From Impatiens glandulifera (lineage: Eukaryota > Streptophyta > Magnoliopsida > Ericales > Balsaminaceae): 64,000 bases of DNA. The stretch lies in assembly GCF_907164915.1 (NCBI RefSeq), contig NC_061869.1, positions 37,572,840 through 37,636,839 of the forward strand. Reading direction: 5' to 3'. Shown piece by piece: positions 1 through 10,589 of this stretch; within the stretch, counting starts at the first letter, position 1; each line of letters starts with the position of its first letter. The translations under genes were made by a program, and so were the position numbers. A model generated the notes under the pieces. The model was not told where the DNA came from. It did no database searches and worked only from the letters and a program-made list of their open reading frames with translations.

Positions 1-423
1 TCTCAACTGTTTGTGATCTGTTGCAGGTGTTGATTCTTCATCTTCTTGAGGAAGCGCCTGTTGATGTACTGTGTGAGACTGTGCAGATGCGGTTGCTGGT
101 TCTTGTGCGGGTTGCAGGTCGTGCATCTGTTGGTATTGTACAGGCCGCATGCTTTCTGGTGCAGGTGAAAGTCTACTTGTAGTATAGTTTTAGATGTAGT
201 TTGCAGTCGGTTGCCTCACTTGCCTCACTGTGGTTGAAGATTGTAATCGAAGGTTGTGCGGCATACAGGTGCAAGTGCATGTTTGCTGGTCTTCTTAGTG
301 CAGTTGGTTGCGCAGGTTCGATATCATGGCCGTGCAGGTTTAAAACTATGATTGTCTGCTATCTGCATTCTTGATTCTAACATGACTGGTTCCCGTTAGT
401 CCACTGTCCCAATCCAGACAAGG
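1..423. repeat. Left arm of an interrupted inverted repeat
   Basis: Read as reverse complement, this stretch matches about 5945-6305 with moderate divergence. For example the block at 381-423 (catgactggttcccgttag then ccactgtcccaatcc) is the reverse complement of the block at 5950-5995. The arm is cut by the LTR retrotransposon at 429 and resumes at 5718-5777, which pairs with about 5903-5945. The sequence is unusually GC-rich for the window, with many TGCAG/CTGCA words. No coding frame is convincing. The repeat probably continues left of base 1. Confidence 0.75.
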
Positions 424-428
424 GAAAG

Positions 429-817
429 TGTTACATGTAGCTAGTAATTTCAGTATAATTGTATGACAGTTATGTTTGTTGTGTGTGTTGTGTTCATGAT
501 AAGGTTAGACATTATACAAGTTAGACTTTAGTAACTGTTTGTGTAGTGGGTAGTTATGAAATGGGTAGTTATGAAAAGTAGTTATGTAACTGTAAAACTG
601 TAATGTTTGGGTATAACAATCCCAAATCTCTTTATCAATGTTATGGAAAATCTTAAAGGTTGTTATGTACCTTTTTCTTCTTCTTCTTGGCTGTTAATAA
701 ATTGACAGATCCTTCCTTCTTCTTCAGATCTCTTCTTCTTCTTCAAAAACACTACTTCCGCTGCCCTAAATCATAAACCACAAAATTCAATAATTTATCA
801 AACCCTAACCTGTAACA
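429..817 (+). repeat. 5' LTR of the chromovirus
   Basis: It runs from TGTTACATGTAGC to ACCTGTAACA. It contains pyrimidine-rich (CTT)n runs at about 670-755 and a possible AATAAA polyadenylation signal at 696-701. Against the 3' LTR I count five substitutions and one missing G. Confidence 0.95.
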
Positions 818-820
818 TCT

Positions 821-833
821 TGGTATCAGAGCC
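821..833 (+). promoter_or_regulatory. Primer-binding site, initiator-Met tRNA type
   Basis: TGGTATCAGAGCC lies three bases after the end of the 5' LTR. It is complementary to the 3' end of plant initiator tRNA-Met, the usual primer for chromoviruses. Confidence 0.93.
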
Positions 834-846
834 ATACAATCCTACC

Positions 847-3800
847 ATGGTGGAAACCCGACAACAGTCAGAGATTGATGCCCTTCGTGCTTCCATCGAA
901 ACGTTAACTGCCTCCTTTCTTGATGTGAACACTAGAATGGATCGTAGATTGGACACTATTGAAACTCGTATGAAGGCCACTGAAGAGCAAATTCATATTC
1001 TTGGCCAAGAAAATCGCCATAGGGGACATGAGGGTAATGGCCGTCAGAACCCTCCACGTGATAGAAACGTTCGACATATTCCTCCAACCCGACTCACCAA
1101 AGTCAACTTTCCTCGATTTGATGGAACCGAAGTGGAAGGTTGACTCATATCTGCAGAACAATTTTTCCGCGTTGATAAGACAGAGGATGAAACCAAAACA
1201 GACATTGCTCCAATCCATTTTACGGGCAATGCCAGAATGTGGTACGGTTCCTATTTGCAGCAACGCAATCATCGGGAAATCTTGACGTGGGAAGTGTTCA
1301 GAAGGGATCTACTAGCACATTTTGGTCCCTCTATGTATGACACCCCCATGAGACAGATTATGCATCTGCGACAGAATGAGGAATCAGTCATGTATTACAA
1401 TCAACAATATATAAATATTTCCCAGAAATTGCTTAACCTTCCAGGGGAGTACGTGATAGAATGTTACCTGGCGGGTCTGAACAAGGAAATTGCAGATGCT
1501 GTCAAACTTAGAAATCCATAAACTTTGAACGAGGCTATGTCGATGGCCAAAGCCCAAGAATCAATATACAGATCCCTGTGGAGCAGAGGACACTTGTATA
1601 GTAAATCAGCCCCTTTACTGCCCAAACCAGTCGGGCCAAGTTCCAACCGAACTTCTTTTTCGGGCATTCCTCATGCATCTTCTTCTGGCGGGAATCAGGG
1701 CTCGATGAAACAATTAGAACCTGCTGTATTTGATGAGAAAAGGAGAAAAGGCCTTTGTTACAGATGTGATCAGAAATGGGAACCAAACCACAAGTGTAAA
1801 ACAAAGTTGTTCATGATCTCGGCTAATGAGGAAGAAGCCTTACCAGATGTCCAATTGGTTCAAGAAACGGTTGTTGACGATCCTTCATTGTTGCAGCCCA
1901 ATTCAGTGGAGGAGCCCGCCATTTCTCTACATGCCTTAACCGGTTCCAAGAATTTCCAAACTCTCCAGATCCGGGGCAAGATTGGGAGTCTGCCGGTAGT
2001 GATCCTTATCGACACAGGCAGCACTCACAACTTCATTAACAGCAGGATACTAAGAAATATAGGCCACGAGGCTTTGAAAACTCAAGTGTTGTCGGTAAAA
2101 GTGGCAGACGGTTCAACACTGTTTTGTTCCAGCATTTGCAAAAACCTGAAATGGTCCATGGAAGGTAAAGATTATCAAGCGGATATGAAAGTTCTTACTA
2201 TGACAGGTTATGATATGGTGTTGGGCATAGAGTGGTTAATTACTTTAGGCACTTCAGCCTGGAATTTTGAAAAACTTACATTTTCTTTTGAAATGGAGGG
2301 TGCAACTATTACCTTGCAAGGGATACCCCAAACACAAATTAATCTTATAAAGGGTCACCAGTTGGAGAAATTGTTAAGGAAGGGCAGCCTGGCTGCCATG
2401 GTACAAGCAAAAACAGAGAATGAAGCCCAGTTCTTTGCACTTATCACAAGAGCCCAGGAAGAGGTTTCTGAAGATCTTCAGGGGTTGCTTGATGATTTTA
2501 GTACTCTGTTCCAGCAACCGGATGTCTTACCACCTACAAGAGAGCACGATCATCGGATCCCACTAAAGGAAGGCACCAAAGCTGTGTGCTTACACCCTTA
2601 TCGCTACCCGGCCCTGCAGAAATCAGAAATTGAGAACTTAATCAATGATATGCTGGAAAGGGGAATAATTAGAAAAAGTCACAGTTCGTTCGCTGCTCCC
2701 GTGGTGTTGATCAGAAAAAAAGACTTATCTTGGAGGATGTGTATCGATTATAGGAGGTTGAACTCAGCCACCATTAAAGACAAGTTTCCGATTCCGGTGA
2801 TAGAAGAACTGATGGAGGAGCTGCATGGATCCAAGGTTTTTTCCAAACTGGATTTGAAATCTGGTTTTCACCAAATACGAATGTACCCGGAAGACTGCCA
2901 TAAGACTGCGTTCCGAACTCATGAGGGCTTGTATGAGTTCCTGGTGATGCCATTTGGCTTAACAAATGCACCTTCCACCTTCCAAAGTTTGATGAATGAT
3001 GTGTTGAAGCCATTTCTAAGGAAATCTGTGTTGGTTTTCTTTGATGATATTCTGGTTTACAGTCCAAACTGGAAGGAGCATATATTTCATCTGAGACAAG
3101 TATTACTTATATTACAACAACATCAATTAGTTTTAAATAAAGGGAAGTGCAGTTTTGGCTGTAATCAAATTGCATACCTGGGACACATTTTGGATGAAAA
3201 TGGAATAGCTGCAGATCCGGAGAAACTGGAAGCAATGAGCGCATGGCCCGTTCCACAATCACCAAAACAACTCAAGGGATTCCTAGGCTTAACCGGGTAT
3301 TACCGTAGATTCATTAAGCAATACGGTTGCATTGCTCGACCCCTTACTTCTCTGCTGAAAAAGGGACAGTTTGGTTGGAACAAAGAAGCAGATGACGCAT
3401 TTCAATTGCTGAAACAAATGATGATATCCCCTCCAGTTCTAGCGCTGCCCAATTTTCAGACTCCATTCGTTGTAGAGACGGACGCAAGCGGAGCAGGCAT
3501 TGGTGCATTGTTGATGCAGGAAGGTCGCCCAATAGCATTTATCAGCAAAGCTATCGAATCCGGGAAACTTCCATCATCAACTTATGAAAAGGAACTGATG
3601 TCCTTAACGTTTTCTGTGCAGAAGTGGAGAACCTACCTCAGATATAAAACATTTATGGTGAAAACAGATCATAAAGCGCTTAAGTATCTGCTAGAACAAA
3701 GAGTGTCGACTCCTGCACAAGAAAAATGGCTTTACAAATTGGTAGGTTATGATTTCACAGTTCAGTATAAAAAGGGAAAAGAGAACCTGGTGGCAGATGC

Positions 3801-5316
3801 GTTATCTAGGCGGGATACAAGGGTCCAATGCGCAGGAATTTTGGTATACCATACAGCTGTGCAAAAACAAATACAAGAAACGTATGTCACTGATCTAAAT
3901 CTGGTCAAGCTTGTTCAAGAAATAAGTGATGCACCAAAATCTCACCCGGATTTCACTTATATCGATGGCACATTGAGAAGAAGATGGAAATTAGTAGTTG
4001 AACGAAACGCTGAATTGAGGACCACACTGATAGCAGCAATACATTGCGGTGCCGAAGGGGGACATTCAGGCTCACTGGTCACACAAAAGAAATTGCAGCT
4101 CGTATACTTTTGGTTAGGTATTACTAAGGATGTGCGGGAGTTTGTTCAAACCTGCGAGACATGTCAAAAAAATAAGTCAGATAATATGGCATATAAAGGC
4201 AGGTTACAGCCATTAACAATTCCAAATCGATATTGGGAATCCATCTCCATGGATTTTATAGAAAACCTCCCCAAAACACAAGGTAAATCTGTAATTTTCG
4301 TGGTGGTGGACAGACTGTCCAAGATGGCACATTTCATTAGCCTGCGACACCCATTTTCTGCCAAAACAGTCGCTGAAGCTTTTGTCAATAATGTCTCTAA
4401 ACTTCATGGGATGCCTCTGTCTATAGTTAGTGATCGAGATAAAGTGTTCCTCAGCACCTTTTGGCGAGAATTCCTGAAGATACAGCAGGTGCAGTAAAAT
4501 CTGTCCACAGCATATCATCCTCAATCAGACGGACAAACAGAAATTGTAAATAAATGTTTAGGCACTTACCTACGATGTATGGCTGGACAATCCCCCAAGG
4601 AATGGGTTCGTTGGTTGCCATTGACTGAGTGGTGGTATAACACCAACTTCCATTCAGCCATCCAAACCTCACCCTTTGAAGCTGTCTATGGGTATTCTCC
4701 TCCAATTCACACCTCATATGTCGCTGGAGATTCAAGAGTTGAAGAAGTGGACTTAACTCTTTCTGCACGAGAAGCAACTCTCCAATTGCTGAAGTTTCAC
4801 CTGCAAAGAGCACAAAACCGAATGAAACAGGTGCAAGATAAGAAAAGAACAGATATGATACTTGAGGTAGGAGCTTGGGTCTTGTTAAAACTGCAGCCCT
4901 ATAGACAATTATCTGTTCGAAAATGTTTCCACAAGCTGTCTCCTAAATTTTTTGGACCATTCAAAGTGCTGGAAAGGATCGGTAATGTGGCTTACAAACT
5001 GGAGCTAGGAGCTGGTGCAAAAATACACAATGTTTTTCATGTATCTCAGTTAAAAACTTTCCAAGGCACCCCTACTGCCATTGTGTAAATCCCTCAAACC
5101 AAGGAAGCTGACAAGAAAGGCAGGATAGTAGGGAAACGAGAGATCACAGTTCGAAACAAAACAAAGACACAGGTTTTGGTTGAATGGGAAGGTTCAGGTC
5201 CTGAAGACAAAACTTGGGAAGATTTTGAAACAATGCATATTCAATTCCCTGAAATGTTCCCAACATGGAAACAAACCAAAGCAAGAACTGTTCGTCGTGG
5301 ACGACAAACGTTTTAA
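847..5316 (+). pseudogene. Gag-Pol polyprotein of the chromovirus, single frame with four in-frame stops
   Basis: One frame runs from ATG 847 to TAA 5314-5316, interrupted by stops at 1141-1143 (TGA), 1519-1521 (TAA), 4495-4497 (TAA) and 5086-5088 (TAA), with no frameshift. In order: coiled-coil N terminus; gag core (FPRFDG just before the first stop, where the family has Trp, so TGG to TGA is likely); a zinc knuckle CYRCDQKWEPNHKC at about 1755-1797; aspartic protease DTGSTHNF with Asp at 2011; RT with CIDYRRLN near 2740 and the FFDD catalytic box at 3037-3048; RNase H with TDAS (Asp at 3481); integrase HHCC about 4042-4170; and catalytic Asp 4252, Asp 4432 and Glu 4540 (D-X35-E spacing). 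The stop at 4495 falls between the last two catalytic residues. A chromodomain-like segment (VLVEWEG, WEDFETM) lies at about 5160-5270. The breaks mean no full polyprotein without readthrough. Confidence 0.93.
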
Positions 5317-5327
5317 GGGGGGAATAA
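5315..5327 (+). promoter_or_regulatory. Polypurine tract
   Basis: AAGGGGGGAATAA ends directly before the 3' LTR and overlaps the polyprotein's final TAA. It would prime plus-strand DNA synthesis. Confidence 0.9.
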
Positions 5328-5717
5328 TGTTACATGTAGCTAGTAATTTCAGTATAATTGTATGACAGTTATGTTTGTTGTGTGTGTTGTGTTCATGATA
5401 AGGTTAGACAGTTATACAAGTTAGAAGTTAGTAACTGTTTGTGTAGTGGGTAGTTATGAAATGGGTAGTTATGAAAAGTAGTTATGTAACTGTAAAACTG
5501 TAATGTTTGGGTATAACAATCTCAAATCTCTTTATCAATGTTATGGAAAGTCTTAAAGGTTGTTATGTACCTTTTTCTTCTTCTTCTTGGCTGTTAATAA
5601 ATTGACAGATCCTTCCTTCTTCTTCAGATCTCTTCTTCTTCTTCAAAAACACTGCTTCCGCTGCCCTAAATCATAAACCACAAAATTCAATAATTTATCA
5701 AACCCTAACCTGTAACA
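5328..5717 (+). repeat. 3' LTR of the chromovirus
   Basis: 390 bp, nearly identical to 429-817, ending CTGTAACA and followed by the target duplication GAAAG at 5718-5722. Confidence 0.95.
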
Positions 5718-6570
5718 GAAAGCTCCAATTCCCTCTCAGATAAAGATATCGGACATGACTAGTTTCGTTACTACAAGCTACAGACACCACAACAAAAACG
5801 ATAATTCTAAGAAAAATTAATTTGAAAATAGTTACTAAGTCTTATTTGTAGTAGCAATAACAACATTGTCCACTTATTGTAGAAAATATCTTAGAATATT
5901 AATGAAATTAGTCATGTCCGATATCTTTAGCCGAGGGGGCCTTGGAGCTTCCCCTTGTCAGAATTGGGACACTGGACTAACGGGAGCCAGTCATGTCAGA
6001 ATAAAGAACAAAGATAGAAGACGATCACATTTTGGACCTACACGATCATGATACCGGACTTGCTCAACCAACTGCACTTAGAAGATCAACTAAGGCAAAT
6101 GACAGCAAACTGCAACTAAAATCAGACTATAAGTATACTTGCACCTGCACCAGAAAGTCTACGGCCTGCACAATACAAACAACTGTACAGCCTAAAACCC
6201 GCACAAGAATTACCAACCGCACATGCAGTCTTACACAATACAACAACAGTCTCTTCCACAAGAAGATGAAGAACCAACAACTTCTACGGACCACAAACAT
6301 CAAGGTTGAACTGCGACTGCACCAGCAAAGCCTATGGCCTGCACAATACACAACAACCGTACAACCTACAGCCTGCAGCAAACAACAAACATCAGGAATG
6401 AACTACGCATGCACCTATTCTAGGAGGAACTACTCTAGCACATGCACTAAGACGCTAACACTTAAAACAAAACATGAACAGTTGCAGCAAGTGAGATCCG
6501 CGTCTCTAGGAAGGGAAGTCGGACTACAGGCCTGCACCCCAAAGATCTGTATCTTCACCTACATTATACT
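5718..6570. repeat. Rest of left arm, spacer and right arm of the inverted repeat
   Basis: 5718-5777 completes the left arm; its word aaagatatcggacatgacta is repeated inverted near 5908-5927. Bases 5778-5903 are an AT-rich spacer. From about 5903 to 6305 the sequence is the reverse complement of 5777-5718 plus 423-1. From 6305 to 6570 the same CTGCAC-rich sequence continues and would pair with sequence left of the window. A 204-codon frame at 6032-6646 lies here, but its composition is low-complexity and I recognise no domain, so I do not call it a gene. Confidence 0.7.
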
Positions 6571-6999
6571 ATTCTTTCTCACAACATATATAATCTTCTT
6601 GTTGTCCATGAGAAATTTTTTTTTATTAAGCAATGCAATCTTTTGAATAGAATAAACATAATCATAACATGTTAAATTTAAAATAGAATTCATTACAGTA
6701 GTGTTCTCCATGATCTTGAGAGAAACTCGTTATTTTCTAGATATCTAGCTGCATTTTGCAACAAAAGTTGTTAAAAATATTGAATCTCAAAATAAGAATA
6801 ATATGAAAAAGAAACAACAATAGACAAAGTTTGTGATATAAAAATAATACATATATACAAATTAATGTTTTAGCAATATTTTGGGTACTCAATGATTCTA
6901 AAACATGTAGTAAGAAGAATAAGATCGGTGCTATAAAATAATTTTATTCTATATTCGTGAGAGATTAAATTAGAAAAGAAGATTGAAAAAAAAGAAGAT

Positions 7000-7440
7000 T
7001 TGCACCTGCACTAGAAATTTTGCGGTCTTCATAATATCGGCAATGACGCGACCTTCAACCCGCACAAGAACCAGCAACCGCACCTTCACAGTCTCACACA
7101 GTAGATCAGCATGCACTTCCACAAGTAGATGAAGAACCAGCACATACAACAGACCACAAATAGTAAAGATGAACTACGATTGCATCAGTAAAGCCTACGG
7201 CCTGCATAATACACAACAACTGCACAACCTGTAACCTACAGCAAACAAAAACATTAGGGATGAACTATTCCTGCACCTATTTTATGAGTGACTTCTTCAA
7301 CACCTACACCAAGATGTCAGTACCTGAAACGGAACTCGACTAGCTACAGCAGGTGAGATCTACGTCTCTAGGAAGGGTAGTCGGACGGTAGGTCTACACC
7401 CTAAAGATCTGTATCTGCACCTGCACATCACTAAAGAACG
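7000..7440 (+). repeat. Second direct copy of the CTGCAC-rich repeat
   Basis: About 430 bp matching 6128-6560 in the same orientation. Shared words include tttgcacctgcac, aacccgcacaagaa, cacaagtagatgaagaacc, gcctacggcctgca and gtctctaggaagggtagtcgg. Together with the window's left end this makes three copies of one family. Confidence 0.75.
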
Positions 7441-8689
7441 GATCGCACATGCACCAAGGAAAGAAATAAATTGTCAAAAAATACAGGAGGCATGGCGATG
7501 AACGGATGAGTGCAGTAGGACATCTTTTAACCGCACTAAAGGATTTCCCCCGATGTGCCGAACGTGCCAGATGTATTGGTCGTGCCGAATGTGCCAGACG
7601 TATCGACAGTCTTAACTCCAACCACATTTCCCGTAACTGACTACCAAATCAACTAAAATGTGCGACCGTTCCAGACATGCCGACGATCTTGATTCCAACG
7701 TGATTCTTGTTGAATATGAGAATATTCACATTCTTTAAAATGTGTCCACAAGGGGGTTTGATTACCTAACTTGATCATCACTGTAAACTGCTTCATACGA
7801 CACACAAGTCCTATCCTTATTAGATGACAAGGTAAAAATTAAATATAGATCTTAGTTAACACAAACCCAAATTCAACAATAAAGTTCAATAATGTTTATA
7901 GTGTCTTGATCTTTTTGGTTTGCATATTTTTACAGAATTGTTCTTCAAATAACCGAAAACATCCATATAAAATAATTCACCTTAAGGTACTCATGCGTGG
8001 TTGAATTAGTAGGTACAACTCTTTTTTTGCTTCCAGCTTCAACAACCATGTTACACAAGGTCATCATCTCTTTCGTCTTTACAGAAATAAGACAAACAAA
8101 AAGTACTAGGTTATCAATGAACGAAATTTTTACACTCTGATCTCGCGAAAATTGTTTGATCAACTTACAGTTAAACTTTGAACTATAGATCCAACGAATT
8201 CCATCGCTTTAAATGTTGCTCATGCTATAGATATTTCACCAATAATCTGCACAAATAGAAACAAAACAAGTTTATGAGTTATCCATTAACAACTCCATTG
8301 GAAAAAAATAGGTAATTAAAATATATGACAACATTAACCTATAAAATCAAATCATTTTCCAACAAATAATCCAACATTTCACAATCCAATATAAATCTGA
8401 GTGTTGGAGGCACCTGAAATTAAGATGTAGACGATCAAATAGCGGTTATCAATTATAACTACTTGACACTTAAAAGATGAGAAAAACATTACAACACTTA
8501 GATCGCACTTGACTATTTAAGCGAACATACCAAAATCCGTTCTATATTTTAATGAATTTGCAGAAAGAAGACAACATCCTGACGGACAATTTGTATCGGA
8601 GAAATCGCAAATATCCAACAACAAATAGTTACACGCTTCAAGGGATCTAAGAGTGCAAATATATTATTAGTAGTTATATTTTTCCCAAC
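7441..8689. other. Intergenic sequence, no gene seen
   Basis: At 7550-7690 there is a GC-richer patch of degenerate repeats of the type GTGCCGAACGTGCCAG, resembling the low-complexity 5' region of the LINE near 19.5 kb. The remainder is AT-rich with no supported coding frame; its right end may be continuing decay products of the Copia gag described next. Confidence 0.5.
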
Positions 8690-9225
8690 ACCAGCGAGAC
8701 TATCGATGATTGATTTTATTTTCTATCAATATTCAGCCATCGGGAGTGAGCCCTTCTTTATCATATGAAGTTGAAGACGAAGCTACATTAAACGAACTTG
8801 AGAGGCGAATGTGCGTTCTAAAGTAGACCAAAGGTCTTTAGATGTAGTGCATGATTTACCAACCACTTGGGCTAGGATGGATTCTGAATAGGTAGAGAGA
8901 ATCTATGAAAGGATCATCTGATCTTGTTCCTCCGAGATTTTAAAAGCAAGATTTGGAATGAGGACACTAGATCCGTTAGTAGTATCGACTTGGAGAAAGA
9001 CTGCAGGGGTAGAATTAGTTCTAGTAACATATAGATAAAGGCCATAAACTTTTAGGTAGGTAAGATTTGAGATTTCCAAATAAGAAAAAATTTTATGATC
9101 GAGTTTAATGGATGTGAGATTGTGAAAAAGATGAGTGGTTCAAGCGAAAAAAAAGATGAAGAAAAAGGCCATGGATATAGAGGTTTGTTAAACCGAATAA
9201 TGACTCTAATACTAAGTTAGAAAAG
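8690..9225 (-). pseudogene. Degenerate Ty1/Copia gag with adjacent primer-binding site
   Basis: Reading the minus strand from about 9220, a site close to the initiator-Met PBS (TGGTATTAGAGTC) is followed by an ATG at about 9174 and a broken frame. It contains LWSTLERTFASQVRL, LHMIKKGSLPM and a preceding ISEEQDQMILS segment. These match the N-terminal gag (UBN2-type) region of plant Copia elements in order and spacing. Several in-frame stops are present. The sequence above 9225 (CAAGTTCTTGTATACTTATCTTTT on the minus strand, given here only in part) could be the end of its LTR. No protease or pol follows, so this is a 5' fragment. Confidence 0.6.
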
Positions 9226-9659
9226 ATAAGTATACAAGAACTTGATATAGATTAAGAATGTATTTCTGTGTTATTACATTTACAAGAGTATGAATTTATA
9301 AAAAAATAAGAGAAACTAAAAGGTGGTATTGTTTTAAAGTTTGAAAGGTTTTAGAGTTTGTTTGAGGTTTTAAGATTATTTGAAAAGATAGAAATTCCTT
9401 ATATAAAAAAGTTGGCTTAATTTGTTATTATTCTATATCTTAATGTGTAAGAGTTAAAAATAAACTTAATTTGTCTTTCAAATCTTTTTCCCTCTGATGG
9501 CCTTTTTAGTATTGCAGGGTGCCTTATTTTCCTTTTCATCATATAGTTTTGAGTTAATATTGCGTTTTGTTCGACCCGACATCTTATTTAGCCGGATTAG
9601 TTTTTTCGTCTCGTATTTTTATAGCCTGAATAATATTTTCAATCATCGGTGGGTCGTTT

Positions 9660-9767
9660 GCTTCTCATACTTTCCGATTGTGTATAGTCTAAGACAAATG
9701 CTAAAGATCGTTTTTAATGCAAAGATGGTTGCGGTGCACCTGTTGCAAATGAGCCGTTTTTTGTAGT
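9660..9767 (-). repeat. Possible CACTA-type transposon terminus
   Basis: On the minus strand the segment starts CACTACAAAAAACGGCTC and contains subterminal near-repeats (AAACGGCTCATTTGCAAC, AAACGATCTTTAGCATTTG). This resembles the CACTA superfamily end CACTACAAAAAAAT... with subterminal repeats. I found no opposite terminus in the window, so it may be a chance or orphan end. Around it, 9226-9660 and 9768-10560 hold AT-rich sequence with no supported gene. Confidence 0.35.
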
Positions 9768-10589
9768 GATATGATCAATAATAGTTTTAAGAGATACATG
9801 TAAAATGGTCTCTAGATTAAAGATAAATTTCAAAACTTTTTAAAAGAACAAGTTAATTTTATAATTTATTAGAACAAAAATTTAGTTACAAAACAAATTT
9901 CGGAACAACTAATTATATTGAGAATATATCCAAAACAAACAATACTTTATGTATAAAAATAATTGAGACTTTGTATAATGGAGCAAACACATCATGGGAG
10001 AGAAACAAATAATGCATCAGTTGATTATCTATTTAAAACCAAATGAATGTCAATAATGTACAACTCTAACATTTCTTTTAGTTCTACAGAATATTTTGAC
10101 CCTTGTAATTGGAACTTTTTTTTTTAAAAAAATTCATTGAATATAAAGGTCATTGAAGAACAAAAGAAATACTACTTAAATAAAAGAAAAATGTCAAATG
10201 AAAAAAAAACATAATGCTATCTAATTTATTTCATTGAGTCAAAAATGTAATCACAATTAATTTGTTATGCTTCAATACTATTTAAGACATTTCTATAAAT
10301 TTACAATTCATAAATAATATATATTTTTTAAATAAAAAATATTAATATACAAACACACAAAATATTTGTGTAAACTAAATTTTATCGATCCATCTCAAAA
10401 GTAACATTGAAATATAGATATTATATTATATATAGTATATATAATTATTGACTTACAATTTATAAAATTCATATATATATATAATCGTATCAAAGTCGGG
10501 TATCTTTATAAACGAAAATAAAATTATATTATTATTAAATATTTAATATTATATGTGATTGTACTGCAAATGTTGTATCCTTAACCACA

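Larger units (their letters stand above)
429..5717 (+). mobile_element. Ty3/gypsy chromovirus LTR retrotransposon, structurally complete but mutated
   Basis: A complete 5.29-kb LTR retrotransposon. Its two LTRs (389 and 390 bp) begin TGTTACATG and end CTGTAACA, and it is flanked by the 5-bp target duplication GAAAG (424-428 and 5718-5722). An initiator-Met primer-binding site follows the 5' LTR and a polypurine tract abuts the 3' LTR. Between them is one long reading frame for gag, protease, reverse transcriptase, RNase H, integrase and a chromodomain-like tail. That order (integrase after RT/RNase H) is Ty3/gypsy. Small size, short LTRs and the C-terminal chromodomain fit the Reina-like chromoviruses; the clade is inference. 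The LTRs differ by only five substitutions and one single-base indel, so insertion was recent. Confidence 0.97.

Noticed and set aside
6032..6646. 204-codon frame on the plus strand
   Set aside because: It lies in a repeat arm with Thr/Cys-rich low-complexity translation and no recognisable domain; no codon-level conservation is evident in the other copies.
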